From: Aquatica leii
Lineage: Eukaryota; Arthropoda; Insecta; Coleoptera; Lampyridae
NCBI GenBank assembly: GCA_035610365.1
Contig: CM069432.1
Coordinates: forward strand, 107,093,529 to 107,157,528
Direction: 5' to 3'
Length of the DNA: 64,000 nucleotides
Both the position numbers and the translations under genes were made by a program. The notes below the pieces were generated by a model. That model saw only the letters and a list, made by a program, of their open reading frames with translations, was not told where the DNA came from and did not search any database. Of this stretch, positions 34,571-47,281 are shown piece after piece (position 1 is the first letter of the stretch; each line of letters begins with the position of its first letter).

Positions 34571-36010
34571 AAATATCTATCTGTATCGGTAGGTTTTCGA
34601 TAAGTTAAATGTGCTAATGAACTATTTTATTAATTAATTGATAAATAAATTTAAAAAAAAACGTCTCTAAACAAAACTATTTATTTGTTATGCAATAACC
34701 AATAATAATATTGGTTATCTTGTCAAATTTCTTACATAACATCATTTATAACGCATATTTCATTATTTCCTTAACATGCTTGGTTAAAAAGATATAAAAA
34801 CGTTTCTATACAATTGTCTAATCCAGTTTGATCCGTTTGAGTAATATTGACAAACGTTTAAATTTTCCGTTAATTCATTGAATTTTTTACAATTGGTAGT
34901 AGTAATGAAAAATTCATTGTTGTAACCTAAAATAATATATTGTATAATACGTAAGGAATGGTTGTCATAACAATAATTAAAAATTATATGTCAAAACTTT
35001 GTATTTATTTTATGTTAATTTGTCAGTTTGTTCTACTGTTTATAAGTGTAACTATCATTTAATTATTAGTTCTTTACCTCTATTTAGAAAAATTGTAAGT
35101 GTAATTTACCTGCTTTAAATACATGCAATTTTAATTTACTTCATATCATTTACCTATTTAATTTTCTGAATACATTGATTTTAAACAAAAGTTAATATCT
35201 ATGAGATGGATCAGTTTAAAAAATATCAATTATTTCCAACATTTTGCTTTTACAGTCAATAAATAAAAAAACGTTGTTTTCTTACAAGCTGCCACAGAAT
35301 AACATGTGATTATGACTTACAAAGCAAATAAGGTAAATCTCTAAATATTTAAAAATAGTTTGTAATTAATAAGTGTTATTATTAAGAATAGAGCTTTACG
35401 AACTAAGTAATAAAATAATTAGTGGTTTTAATAGCACTGTTTTGGAGTAAAAATCATTTAAATCTTTTCATAACGAACATTCAGAAAATGCGCGACCAAG
35501 TTAATTACCCCAATGAATCTAATATGTTACAACCATCTGCTGTGAATAATAAATATTAAATACAAGAAATATTGCGATAAAAAGAAATTAATGAAAATGA
35601 TACCGTAGAAGAAAAAACAAGAAGTCAATTACAAAAGTGACGATAACAGTAATTAAGCGTTTTTGCTTATAATTTCTTTTAAATATGTAATTTTTTCCAT
35701 TTATGAACCAGTGATTTGCACTAGTCTTGTAACAATTGATTGTGCTTGTAAAATTTATTTTGTGTTATTTATTATAACGTAAGTACAAAGTGTTTACGAT
35801 TACATTTGTCACAAGGTGTGTTTTATAACAATGAATTCAGAGTAAAAATATATAAACACTTATGAAAACAAAATTAAAATAAGAATAAATTATAACGTAC
35901 AGATATCAGGCTTGTGCGGAAAAAACATCTTGATATCTTGCAACTATCGATAAATGCCAAAAGATAATTAGACTCTTCTGAATGCAAACAAACAAGTAGT
36001 TGCAAATTAG
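34571..36010. other. Intergenic, nothing recognised
   Basis: AT-rich sequence without supported features. Confidence 0.45.
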
Positions 36011-36638
36011 ATGATTTATTTTATTTTAATTACCTTGAACTTAGTTTTTCTAAAATACGTTATTATTTATTACATAAAAGTCGCCACTAAATACCAACGT
36101 TTACAAACATACCTTAAAATGTTTAATTTACTAACCAGACTTTTTTTTACTCTTTTACGTACCGTTGAACCTAATGCAATAGCGTCCACGCGGTTCCAAA
36201 TGATTTTATTTTTAAATTTTATAATTGTGGTTCATAGAATAATCGTACAAGTAAGAAATAAGATTACCAAATACGAGAAACTGAAAATAACAAACGACGA
36301 TACTACTACGCTACTGACAACTTACACTCCTGTTCTAAAAATCACCAAACCAACTGCGTGCCAAATTTGAACGCTTGTCGATATGTAACGCTAACGCAGT
36401 TTTAGCTTTTTGCTTTCTACAATTATACATTTTTTATTTTCTGTTTAGTTTATTTCATATAATACACTTGGTATCCTATGCAAACTAAATTGTACACTAC
36501 ATCACGTTCTTCGGTTATGTTAGTTTTATTTGCTTGCTTTTACTGTACAGCATGTTGTAAATAGTGTTATAACTTATAAGTTGTTATTTTGATGTGATTG
36601 GTTTTTATAATTGGAATATTTATGATTTTGGTGTAATA

Positions 36639-36755
36639 ATGTTAGTGTTAGGTTTAGTATTAAGATTAATAGTAGGTGGATTTATAGGTGGTGGAATATT
36701 ATTGCTAGTTATGTTAGTGTGTATGAGTATTATGTTTATTATATTATTGAAATAG
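36639..36755 (+). CDS. 38-aa hydrophobic peptide, hypothetical
   Basis: ATG at 36639, TAG at 36753-36755. The peptide is almost entirely one membrane helix: MLVLGLVLRLIVGGF, IGGGILLLVMLVCM, then a hydrophobic end with a final Lys. It has a GG-x2-GGG cluster in the middle. It could encode a small membrane peptide, but in such T- and G-biased sequence it may be chance. No homolog is recognised. Confidence 0.2.
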   Translation: MLVLGLVLRLIVGGFIGGGILLLVMLVCMSIMFIILLK

Positions 36756-38145
36756 TTGTTCTTCCTTAATTCTTTCTACATTCACATTAAACATTTTATA
36801 TAAATATGTATTTGTTTGTAAAAAAAAAATTATATAGGGAATAAAAACTAAATTCCAAATAATAAGAAACTATCTATTAAAGATGCGTTACTACGTGGTA
36901 TTGCAGTTCTCATTTTTTTAATTTACAGTACGTGCGTGGCTATGCCAGCGATCTTTTGGTCAGCTTTTTTGTTGATTATCATGCATGAAAACAATTTCTT
37001 CTAGAAATTAGTGTATCTATTACGACCGTTATTTTGATTAAGTGATTGTATGCCTTTAAAAACATTTTAAGTTTGGTAGAATATAATTTTTGATAAATAA
37101 TAGAAGTTTTCGGTATTATCTTATGTCTTCGTAATTGTTTATATTCTCAGTCAATGTCAATGTTGTAGAAAATTTCTCCTTTCTGAGAGTTTATTTCAGG
37201 CATTTAATATCAGTATCCAGGTGAATTCCGGGTCTCATTGACTAGTAGTATTTTGATATTCTATCTAACCAAGATTCCAAAAATTTTTGTTTTTTACTAT
37301 TTCTTAGTATACAAACTCTAGCGACACTAAGATCGAACTAACCATCTTTTCAAACAAACCGTATGAAAAAACATGCACTATTACATAGTTTTCTATCTTT
37401 TGTAGGTAGTATTTGAAAAGTAATTTTTTTTTAATTTTTTGATCATCGAAGTTTTGGTACTGATTTTTTCACATGATTCACAACGTATATGTTTTTGTTC
37501 TCATGTCATCAAATCCAAAAATTTGAAAACAATGTATTTTTACAATCTTTGGTAATTTTACTGCCCACATAGATTTTAGAGTGTTATTATTATATTATAT
37601 TCATAGTCTTCGCTTTTCAATGTGTTTCTTTTTTTTTAAATAATTCCTGTTCTTGTAAAACTTAAAAAGTTTTTGTTTTCATACGTTTATATTTGTTACA
37701 ATTACGTTTCCACTATGATTTGTCTACATTCATTCTTTTTTTTCTCTCTTCTTTTTTCTTCTAAATTTTCTTTCGTATCTTTTGTTTCTGCTACCGCAAC
37801 TTCTTCTGCTGCTTCCTTTTCTTTTTGGTTTTCAATAGCGTTGTTTTGTGTCTCATTGTCTAGTACTATGTCATTTTAAATATTTTTGAGAATTTTAAAA
37901 TTTCGTAATCAAATGACTTTTAAGCTTATAATCATTGAAACTTTTGCGAAATTTTTGCAACAATGTTTTGATCAACTGATAATTTTACTAAATTATTCCT
38001 CAGCATCATCTTTGTATTTATAAATTTATATACTCAAAATTTTCTAACACAAAATTATCATTAAATTGTATTGGCAAGTTAGACGTTTATTCAGTTTTTT
38101 TTTAATCTTGTAAACGCTTAAACTGCTAGTTGCTCTAATAAAATC
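36756..38145. other. Intergenic, nothing recognised
   Basis: T-rich on the plus strand. The Ser/Phe-rich open frame at 37673-37879 is a low-complexity translation. Confidence 0.4.
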
Positions 38146-38147
38146 AT

Positions 38148-38445
38148 ACAGCACTACAGAACAAGAATGTCTTGCCGTTTATTACGCAATTGAAAAACAT
38201 TTTTTTATAGACAGTCTATAGAAGTAGATTATTTAAAACTGTTTAAGTTCCATTCCCTGACATTGCTGTTGAAAATAACAAGTCATAGTTAGACTCTCTA
38301 AAGAAAAACGCTGTGATTTGTTACTAGAACTTAATGATGACTATACTAGTGTTTCTTTGGGCCGTCAAAATTTCTATTGGCTCAAAATGAGATTGGATGT
38401 TACTGATTATGTAAGACGGTGAAAAATCTCCCAGCAAAATAAACC
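38148..38445 (+). pseudogene. Ty3/gypsy pol fragment (RNase H to integrase finger)
   Basis: The reading STTEQECLAVYYAIEKH at 38153 matches the RNase H start of Ty3/gypsy pol (YSTTExExLAVxxAIxKxxxY). After a gap and frameshifts, ELNDDYTSVSLGRQNFYWL, KMRLDVTDYVRR and QQNKPLQP (38326-38445) match the integrase zinc-finger region (HDxxxxGHLGxxKTxxRLxxxxYWPxMxxDVxxYVxxCxxCQxxK). The finger residues are mostly lost. Only the region around the RNase H/integrase junction remains. Confidence 0.7.
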
Positions 38446-38639
38446 TCTTCAACCTTGTGAACGCTAAAACTATTAGGTGCTCTATTATTGACATTATTTT
38501 TGTATTGATAGTAATAGATTCTGCTATAGTTTGTCATACACGAGTTTGGTAGTTTATTCATACTAATCAGTTTTGGTGTTTAGGTTTATATTTTTGTTAA
38601 TGTTGTTTGTGTGATTTTATATGTGTATAATGTACTTAT

Positions 38640-39050
38640 TTATTAACATGAATGAAACTCGATGGCAGAGATGAAAACGTTGAAACGTGATTTTATACAC
38701 GCGTAATTTAAATAAGTTTTGAGTAAACCGCGGACTAAATCTAAAGCTTATAACATTATAAAGAAAGAACGTCAAAAATGTGAAAATGTCACTAATGTAC
38801 CACTGGACCGCGTTTCGCCCTTGTGGGGCACTTTAGCAGTAAGAGAATACTCTCAGCAAATGCACTGACAGACCTATAGCTTTATATTAATAAATTATGT
38901 TAATAACATAACTGAAATACATGACAGATCTATCTCATAGTATAAATTTACTATGTATAAATAATAGTATGTAATTGGCTATAGAGATGAAAACGTTGAA
39001 AGCTGATTTTATACCCGCGTAATTCAAATAAATTTTGAATAATAATACGT
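38640..39050. repeat. Direct repeats around a decayed hammerhead-like core (PLE tail)
   Basis: GAGATGAAAACGTTGAAA plus about 40 further bases occurs at about 38666 and again at about 38982, roughly 315 bp apart. Between them, on the minus strand (38846-38810), CTGCTAAAGTGCCCC, ACAA, GGGC, GAAAC and GCGGTC resemble a hammerhead with stem II intact, but with the CTGATGA core changed to CTGCTAA. Direct repeats of this kind are typical pseudo-LTRs of Penelope-like elements. Confidence 0.5.
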
Positions 39051-40800
39051 ACTTATTTATATGTAATTAAAATTTTTCTCTGATTTAATTTTCATTATTT
39101 TTAATTAAAGCAGGAAGATCGTATTTTTCCATTATTTTTCTTTTTTTTTTTTAATTTTTAAACCACCATTCTGCGGCACTGTCAATTTTATTCATCAAAA
39201 CAATTTTACGATTTTAGTGTCACTCTTGTGGTGAGCAGTGGCAAGAAAAATCTTTGTTGTTCACGTATTTTCAATATATTTTTTGTTTTCGTTTTTAATA
39301 AAAAAATTGCAATAATTAGACTTAAAGTCAAAATGAAAATAATAATAAGCAAAAATCTTCAAAGCAATACACTTCTGACAATAAAATCTCTAAAGATTTT
39401 TTCAATTTTTATTTACTGTTAGATGGTTGTAATGTAGTAAATAAACACTATTTTTGTTAACAAAATTGATATTAAATTCTAATTAAACAATATTTTTTTT
39501 ATGACGTTATTTATCTCTTTTTTATATATTAATGTGATGGCATTGCATTTTTAGATTTTTATTAAATAAAGTTATTAAACAATTATTTTAACATAAACTT
39601 TTATTTTTGCTTGAAACTACCCACTAAAATTTAAAATAAATTACATTGTAATGTATAAATTAATAATCAGTTAATTAATTTCTTCCAAATTAAGATTGAA
39701 TATTGAAATACCTACTGAATAAAATTGAATAACAATGTTGTGAAATACAGGAAAAACAAATCTTTGTTTAGCTAAGAAAGGTGAAGGTCAATACATAAAT
39801 TAGATATTTATTACTTGCTAGTATTTTTTTAATGCAAAATGCTGATTCGATTTTTTTATGGTATTATAAATGTACATTTGTATTTGTTTAATAGTAAAAA
39901 TTGTAAAAATGCACTCATGCTCTGTAGTTACTGATTAGTTTATGGACATGTAAGTTAATATTTATCAGTTCATCTCAGTTTATTTATTTATTGTAGAGTA
40001 CACAGCAAATTATAACGGATATTTAAATTTAAAAAAAAAACTGCTTTTTTTTCAAGTTGTATTTATCAATAGTACTACATAGCTCACACAGCCAAGAAAA
40101 GTATAAAGCAACTATTTTAAATTGATTTCTAGTTAATTATATGTATAATCGCTAAATAAAAATTATTTAAATAAAAGATTTACTGAAGAAAATCATTAAA
40201 ACCTTTAATGATTCAAATATACATAGTTTTGATCAATAATAAATTTATGATTTATGAAATAAAAAAATGACAAACTTTAATTAATATTGCACAATAGAAT
40301 TTTCTTTAGCCAATTTTGTAAAATATTTATTAAATAACAATAACATCTTAAGATTGGCTCTGTGTTAAGGTATAATCATCATTATTTTATAAGGCCTTTT
40401 CAATATGTTTACACTCTTCTCAAAATTGATCTGTGCTATTGTAAAAAATTGTTTTTATCAATATGTGTTATTATTCTCAACATAACTTTTCTAATTTCTC
40501 GTTAGGTGTAGTGAACACTATACTACAGCTATGTACAATCTACGCACAGGTACAATATATATATATAACACAGTTGCACGAAAAGTAGTGTTGAAGAACA
40601 ACATTTTTGATTATGTATCACATATGTTTCTAAAGTACTATTCTGTGTAAATATTTTACTATAGTATTGTTAATACACGCCTAAGTATTTCAATCACATT
40701 GTTCACATGTGCCTGCTCATTCACAGTTTAGAGTTAAAGTATTTATTATAAAATAAAATTAATACATAAAAAAGTAAACAAAGCACCAATTAAAATAAAA
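39051..40800. other. AT-rich intergenic DNA, nothing recognised
   Basis: No coding motif or structured repeat seen. Confidence 0.5.
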
Positions 40801-40808
40801 TAAAATAA

Positions 40809-41195
40809 AACGAATGAATGAAAATGAATGAAATGAATGAATGAATGAATGAATGGAATGAATGAATGAATGAATGAATGAATGAATGAAATGAAATGAA
40901 TGAATGAATGAATGAAATGAAATGAATGAATGAAATGGAATGAATGAATGAATGAATGAATGAATGAATGAATGAATGAATGAATGAATGAATGAATGAA
41001 TGGAATGAATGGAATGAATGAATGAATGAATGAATGAATGGAAATGAATGAATGGAATGAATGAATGAATGGAAGAATGAATGAAATGAATGACATGGAA
41101 TGAATGAAAGGAATGAAATGAAATGAAATGAATGAATGAATGAATGGAATGAAATGGAATGAATGAAATGAAATGAAACGAAATGAATGAAACGA
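40809..41195 (+). repeat. (GAAT)n tetranucleotide array
   Basis: About 390 bp of GAAT units interrupted by GAAATGAAT, GGAATGAAT and similar variants. Open frames of hundreds of codons across it (Phe/His/Ser-rich) are artefacts of the repeat. Confidence 0.95.
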
Positions 41196-41566
41196 ATGAA
41201 ACAGAAACGAAACGAAACGAAACGAGAAGGAAGAAACGAAAACAGAAACGAAACGAAACGAGAAACGAAACGGAAACGAAACAGAACGAAACGAAACGAA
41301 ACGAAACGAAACGAAACGAAACGAAACGAAACGAAACGAAACGAAACGAAACGAAACGAAACGAAACGAAACGAAACGAAACGAAACGAAACGAAACGAA
41401 ACGAAACGAAACGAAACGAAACGAAACGAAACGAAACGAAACGGAACGAAACGAAACGAAACGAAACGAAACGAAACGAAACGAAACGAAACGAAACGAA
41501 ACGAAACGAAACGAAACGAAACGAAACGAAACGAAACGAAACGAAACGAAACGAAACGAAACGAAA
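41196..41566 (+). repeat. (CGAAA)n pentanucleotide array
   Basis: A near-perfect 5-bp repeat, over 50 units from about 41282 to 41566 with one CGGAA variant at 41442, preceded by degraded units (41196-41281) that merge with the GAAT array. Because five is not a multiple of three, all frames cycle through Asn-Glu-Thr-Lys-Arg. The open frames are not genes. Confidence 0.95.
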
Positions 41567-43220
41567 ATTCCGGTATTATTAATGAATCGTTGAAAACCAC
41601 TTTAACTTCTTGACTCATGGACAAATACTAACACTGCGCTAAAATCAGTTATCGAACAAGCATTTTAATTATTTATTATAATTAAAAATTAAATTACAGT
41701 TTATTTTAACAGTACCGATATATTTTTTCTTTATTATGTAATTAGAAATCTGTAATTATAGCGTTATAAATATTTTTTACAAATTTTAAAGCTTACAAAT
41801 AAAGATTAGTTTTTTATTTAACAAGTAGTTGTGTAAATTGGGCGTTTTTTTTTTACAAGTGGGCATTTTAAACCCGAGTAGAAAAACGCCTAACTGGCAA
41901 AAATGGTTTACAAACGAGAAAAATTAAAATTTATGACGTTAGTAGTCTTTACAGTATAAATTATTGTACCTACTATTTTTCTATAGTAATTATTTTGAAA
42001 GAAACAAGAAGTCGCAATCGGTACATTTAAATAGTATTTATCACTTACAATTATTTTAACTATAATAGATGTAAGTTGTATTTAAAATGCAGTTAAATAC
42101 ATTTTTCTACGACTAACAGATATCTCTAGTAGAAGAAACACACTTAATCAAATCAAAAACGTATTTTCAATGTAAAAAACTTAGAACACAAAATTGTTTT
42201 CATAATTTTATTGCAAAAACATTTATGATACGAAACAAAATTATTTAATTTTATTACATCATGAAATAAATAACACTCCAATAATATTTATGTTTTGAAT
42301 TTTATGAAACGTAAATTGTACAATTTACCAAAAATAAGTTTTTTAAGTTTACTTTCAAACACTTTAAAAACGTTTTGTAATAACACACGTGTGCAATTAT
42401 AACTCAGTTAAAGATTACAATAACCAAATATTTGTTATGTTTTTAAAACCTTTTACTACACGAACGTCAAACAAAACGTAGTTTTTAAAGTATGGTTGTG
42501 TCAAGTTTTGTCGCGTAATACTGATGATGAGTACACTATCATAAAGAATTATGTTTTACGACGAAATCTTTAATTATACCAGGTGTATTTGAATTACGAC
42601 TACAAACTCAAGGTGTAGTTTCTTTATGGCGTTAAATGGAAACTCTTTTAAATATTTGGTCTAAAATGGTACAGTTTTAAAATATTTTTCGGTTCTGACT
42701 ATCGAAACAAATAGAAATTGTTTGTTAATTGTAACTATGCGAAAAATGATGGATAAATGCTGTAAAATCCGTGAAACGTATCGATGTATTATGTTAATTA
42801 TTGTTTTCTTTAACTTTTCATCACCTACAAAGTCAATTATTAATAAAATAATTAAAGCAGACAGTAAAGTTTATTTTTTTAAACTATTACTGACCTAGCT
42901 TTAAAAAAACGATCACGTTTATCTTCGATTGTAACCAAAACAAGACTTCAGATAAATGCATGCAAAATTCAGTTTTCTTAGAACTGAGTTTGACAATCTG
43001 ATTTTTTTCTGTCTCAATTTTTGAACCGATTTCTTTAGTTGATATTAAGAGATTTGTGCAAACGTACTCCTACTTCATAATATTTAATTTAAATTTTCTT
43101 TATTATGTACAACTGCAGTGATATTGTTTTAATGTACGGTAAAGTGCAATTATAACCTTTACATCACACGTAGATTGTGGGTTGAGCAATATCCTAATAG
43201 ACAGTTGCCTTTAATAAACT
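41567..43220. other. Intergenic, nothing recognised
   Basis: AT-rich with no supported features. Confidence 0.45.
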
Positions 43221-43224
43221 TTAT

Positions 43225-43905
43225 TTTGGCGTGTATGCAAAGACTTAAAGAAATTGGTGTTGTTTTTCCTAACTATGAAAACCGTAGTCGAGCAAGATCA
43301 CCCCATGTATTAGCAAGGGAAGAAGAATAAATATTTTCAATAATATCAAAACTTTAATATTTTTTTTATGTTCAGTAATGGTAGAAAATCGGACACAAAG
43401 TAGCACTAGAAAAATCGGTCGCGCAGTTAGCGAGTCTCATAGTACGTTACATCGTGTGTTAAGGATATATTCTTTGTATCCTTACCATATTCAACAAATC
43501 CAACAGTTAACCGACGTTGATTTTGAACCGAGACTTGAGTTTTGTGCGTAGTGGTTGCAGCAACAAGAAAGATTTTAACTCTGACTTTAAGTGACTTAAT
43601 GCCAAAATATTATTTTCAGAGTGTTGTTTTACACAAAATGAAGTGCTGAAGTTTCAAATCGCGAATCTTTGGAATAAAAAAAACTCTCATGAAATTCAAC
43701 AAAGTAATTTTAGATTTTTTTCTGGAACTATGCAAAAGGTGAAGTATACGAAACCCCCGTAAATAATAGAAAAGAGCTAAAAAATCAATTTTTCAAGGCA
43801 GCAATTGCAATTAAACAGAATGTGCAATTATTTACGCGAGCAATGAACAATTTTTTGGAACTTTTAGAGGTTTGTGATTTATGCAATGAAGGAAGTATTA
43901 TCTAG
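43225..43905 (+). pseudogene. Mariner/IS630-type transposase relic, internally deleted
   Basis: Frames give RLKEIGVVFPNYENRSRARS, then TRKIGRAVSESHSTLHRVL, IYSLYPYHIQQIQQL, RLEFCA (helix-turn-helix region of the DUF4817-type insect transposases), and near the end DFFLE..GEVYETPVNN, KELKNQFFKAAIAIKQN and VCDLCNEGSII. The start and end of the protein are present, but the catalytic core between about 43560 and 43690 is missing. Stops and frameshifts are present too. The hAT element inserted about 280 bp downstream. Confidence 0.65.
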
Positions 43906-44178
43906 TGTACTTGAAAGGAATGTGCATAGTAGCAACTTCATTTCACCACAGTAATTTAACTACGTGTTATACGATAACATTATTTTGTATTTATTTATAT
44001 TTTTGGTGTCAGCAAATCGCTGAGAAGAATTTATTCGTAGTGTCAACAATATTAGGAGACTACAGATTCGTAATTTACGATTTATTTTGCTAAAAATTTT
44101 GATTTTTTAAAATGTTTTAATGAAACTTTTATTTTGAGATTTTTTGCTTGTATTTACGCTTTAACTTCACCTGTTAAA

Positions 44179-44186
44179 ATAAGAAC
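44179..44186. other. Left 8-bp target-site duplication of the hAT element
   Basis: ATAAGAAC directly precedes the CAGGAGTGC end of the element and is repeated exactly at 51143-51150. Confidence 0.9.
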
Positions 44187-47144
44187 CAGGAGTGCATCCA
44201 TGGGGGGAGGGGGCTAAAGGGGCTATAGCCCCCCCAGTCCCTAGGCCATAGATATAATATAATTAACAAGTTGAGAAGTGTGGAAAAGAACAGCCTAAGG
44301 CAGTGTTGTCATCTGGAGGGAAATTTCCTTTTTTTCTAGAACCTCATGTCTTGGAGGAAAAAAGAGAAAAAGGGAAATTTTTAACTCACTGTTTAATTCC
44401 AAAGTTGCGTAATTTTGCCTGAAAAAGTATGGTCAAATACAATTAGAATTAGTCAATTATACATCTAGAAAATATCTTTAATTGAATCTTGTTTTTGTTT
44501 AGGTATAGCCATGGATATATAAAAGGTATATTACAGAATGTCCGGCATAATCAAATTTGTTCCATGAACTCATTAAGCAATTAAGCAGGTATCAAATTTC
44601 ATCTGCGAAATGTTTATTATAGCAAATGTCTAATAGTAAGAATTAATTAAGATACGGTTTGTTGATATAGGTAGTAGGTACCATAGTTACAGTTACTCTT
44701 ACTTGTGCTTTTGCTATATGTGCACTTATTCGTTTCAACAAAATAAACAATGCTCTTGCTTTCGTTTAACTTTATTTTTAAACTTGAAAGCCGATAAAGT
44801 CATGTTTGTAATATGAACCACGTGCAAAATAATAAACATAACTGTAAACTAAATAACTAATATCTGTAGTTTTACAGTTATGTTTTTATTTATTAATTTT
44901 CAAATTTTATTACTAGATACATAAGCTCTTCCGTCGTACTAAAAATTTTTGGTGTTTCTTGTAATGGGCTTCAGTAGAACAGAATTAATAAGCAAAAACT
45001 TTTGAAAAATGGTGAAATGCTCATTGCTTTAAATGTATTAAAAAAGGAGTAGAGTTTTTCGTTCAATACCGTCGACTGTCGAGTTCGAGCGTCGCCTTGC
45101 CGTCGCAGCTTGTTTACGGATCTTATCTTATTAGTTATTGTTCTCCTGTGTGTGTGTGCTGTGTGTCGCGTCTCGCGTGTCGGTGTGTCACTTGTGTGTG
45201 TATAAGATAGAAGATATAAGATACGAGACACTTCAGAATTTAAAAGCACTTAAAATGCCAATCTTTTTTTTTAAATTTTATAGTGAAACCGTTACAACAT
45301 CAGTGAGAAAAGGAAGCATACATTATTAGATTTCTTGAGCCGCAAGAAAATATCTGGTGATACAGATATTACAAGAAGAACAACAAGTACTAGCAGCAGC
45401 AGCAATGTCAATTATGAACAACAGCAACAATTACAACAGAATCGGCAGGACCATCAATCTAATAGTGACTGTTCTTATTCCGCAAATGCAATGAATATAG
45501 ATATATCTAATTTCAGTAATTGCAATAATAAACAGTTGAGTGATGAAGACAAACTAAGGGTATTGAAAAACGTGTGGTCTCCAGCGGTAAATTTTGATTT
45601 TTCTTCCAGAGTAAGTGGAAAGCAAAATAGAAAATTTTTATACGGCTGGCTAACTAAATATAACTGGTTGGCGTATTCACAATCTGAGGACTCAGCTTAT
45701 TGTAAGATTTGCGTTTTGTTTGCTAGTAAAGAGGTGGGCATGACGTCGTCTCAGTTAACCGGTCAACTTGTTACCGTTGATTTTAATACATGGAAAAAAG
45801 CTTTGGAACGATTTGATAATCATAAAGGTTGTCAATATCACAAGTATGCAACACTAAAATGTGATAACTTTTTAAAAACAATGTCTGGACAACTAGAAAC
45901 TATCAATAAATCGCTTGACATAGCTAAAAGTAAACAAGCTGAAGATAACAGAAGGAAAATAAAACCTATTATAAAAACTGTTATTTTATGTGGTATTCAG
46001 GGAATCCCGTTGAGCGGCCACAAAGATTATAGGCCATTCGACGTAGATGTAAAACCTCAAGAGAATGAGGGTAATTTTAGAGCGATGCTAAGAACACGTA
46101 TTAACGCTGGCGATTGTGATCTAAAAAATCACCTTCAAACATGTTCACTGAATGCAACTTATATTAGTTGGAATACTCAAAATCAGATTATTGCAGCTTG
46201 TGGTGAGATAATTAAAGAGAAGATAGCCACAGAAGTAAACAGCGCAAAATGTTTTTCTGTTTTGGCCAATGAAACCACGGACATATCTACAGTAGAACAG
46301 CTTACACTATGTGTGCGATACGTAAAAAATTTTGAGAACAGCAATAATTCTAGTGTTACTGATTATAGAATTTGTGAATAGTTCTTGCAGTTTACGCCTG
46401 TTACTTCTACAAAGGGTGCAAATTTAGCGCAAGCTATTTTGTATGGTTTAGAGGAATGTTTAATAGATAAACATTTTTTGAGGGGATAAGGATATGATGG
46501 AGCCGCATCAATGAGTGGTAAGTTCAGAGGAGCTCAAGCTATAATTAATAAAAAATATCCAAAAGCTTTGTATGTGCACTGTGTTTTTCACAGCCTGAAT
46601 TTAGCGTTATCTAATGCTGGTGACGTGCTCCCAATAAGAAACTGCTTTGGCATAGTTAAAAAAATTTATGCATTTTTTAATACTCTAAAACGGCAATTAA
46701 TATTAGAAAAATCGGTCGATAGCCTTGCTCCTGATGAGGCGCAGAGGCAGAAGCATAAATTAAAACAACTGTGTCCTACTAGATGGATACAGAGACACGA
46801 TGCTGTGCTTGTTATGGTTTAGCTTTTACCTGCTGTAGCTGCTGCTCTTAAAGAGATAAAATCGTGGGATAATAAAAATTCATCGTCAAATGCATCGCTT
46901 CTCTTAAATATTGTTGAACATTCAGAATTTTTTATATCACTTTTATGTTCTGAAAAACTGTTGGGATATTCTCTAGTACTTAGCAAAGTTCTTCAGACTG
47001 TAAATATTGACTTAGTGTCTGTTGTAAACTTAGCTTCTAATGTAGAATCAGCAATATGTCAAATAAGGGAAAATTCAGAAGAGGAATTTTCCAAAATTTA
47101 GAAATGCAAACTCAATAGCGGAGTCTTTAAGTGTGACAATTACA

Positions 47145-47156
47145 ATGCTGAAGATA
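47145..47156. other. Target duplication (12 bp) left of the PLE palindrome
   Basis: ATGCTGAAGATA is repeated exactly at 50096-50107, flanking the inserted PLE pair inside the hAT transposase gene. Confidence 0.85.
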
Positions 47157-47246
47157 TAATAGCGAAGGCTTCCACGGCCGGAATCTATACTAACATTAGA
47201 ATGTCTTCCGGGTTTGGGCCGTGTCATAGTTGCAACCGAAGCTGCC

Positions 47247-47281
47247 AACGTTTCGCCCACTTTCGTAAGGGGCTTCATCAG
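47247..47281 (-). ncRNA. Hammerhead-ribozyme-like motif, minus PLE copy
   Basis: Mirror image of the motif at 50003-50037: CTGATGA (47281-47275), stem II GCCC/GGGC, GAAAC and the GUU cleavage triplet. Confidence 0.65.

Noticed and set aside
36011-36370. 118-codon hydrophobic open frame
   Set aside because: Composition follows the AT-rich background, and there is no recognisable family or splice context.
38109-38488. Short similar segments (about 35 bp) around the gypsy fragment as LTRs
   Set aside because: Too short and too diverged, and they overlap the degenerate coding region, so not convincing.
41196-41566. (CGAAA)n as telomeric repeat
   Set aside because: Insect telomeres are TTAGG, TCAGG or similar; this array is internal and not of that type.
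40746-41624. Open frame of 292 codons rich in Phe, His and Ser, and plus-strand Asn-Glu-Thr-Lys-Arg frames
   Set aside because: Simple-sequence arrays keep all frames open; there is no gene-like composition.
45283-46822. Reassigned genetic code (TAA/TAG read as Gln) to explain the hAT stops
   Set aside because: Host-type genes in the window end at TAA normally, the same transposase also has a frameshift, and decay explains the stops.
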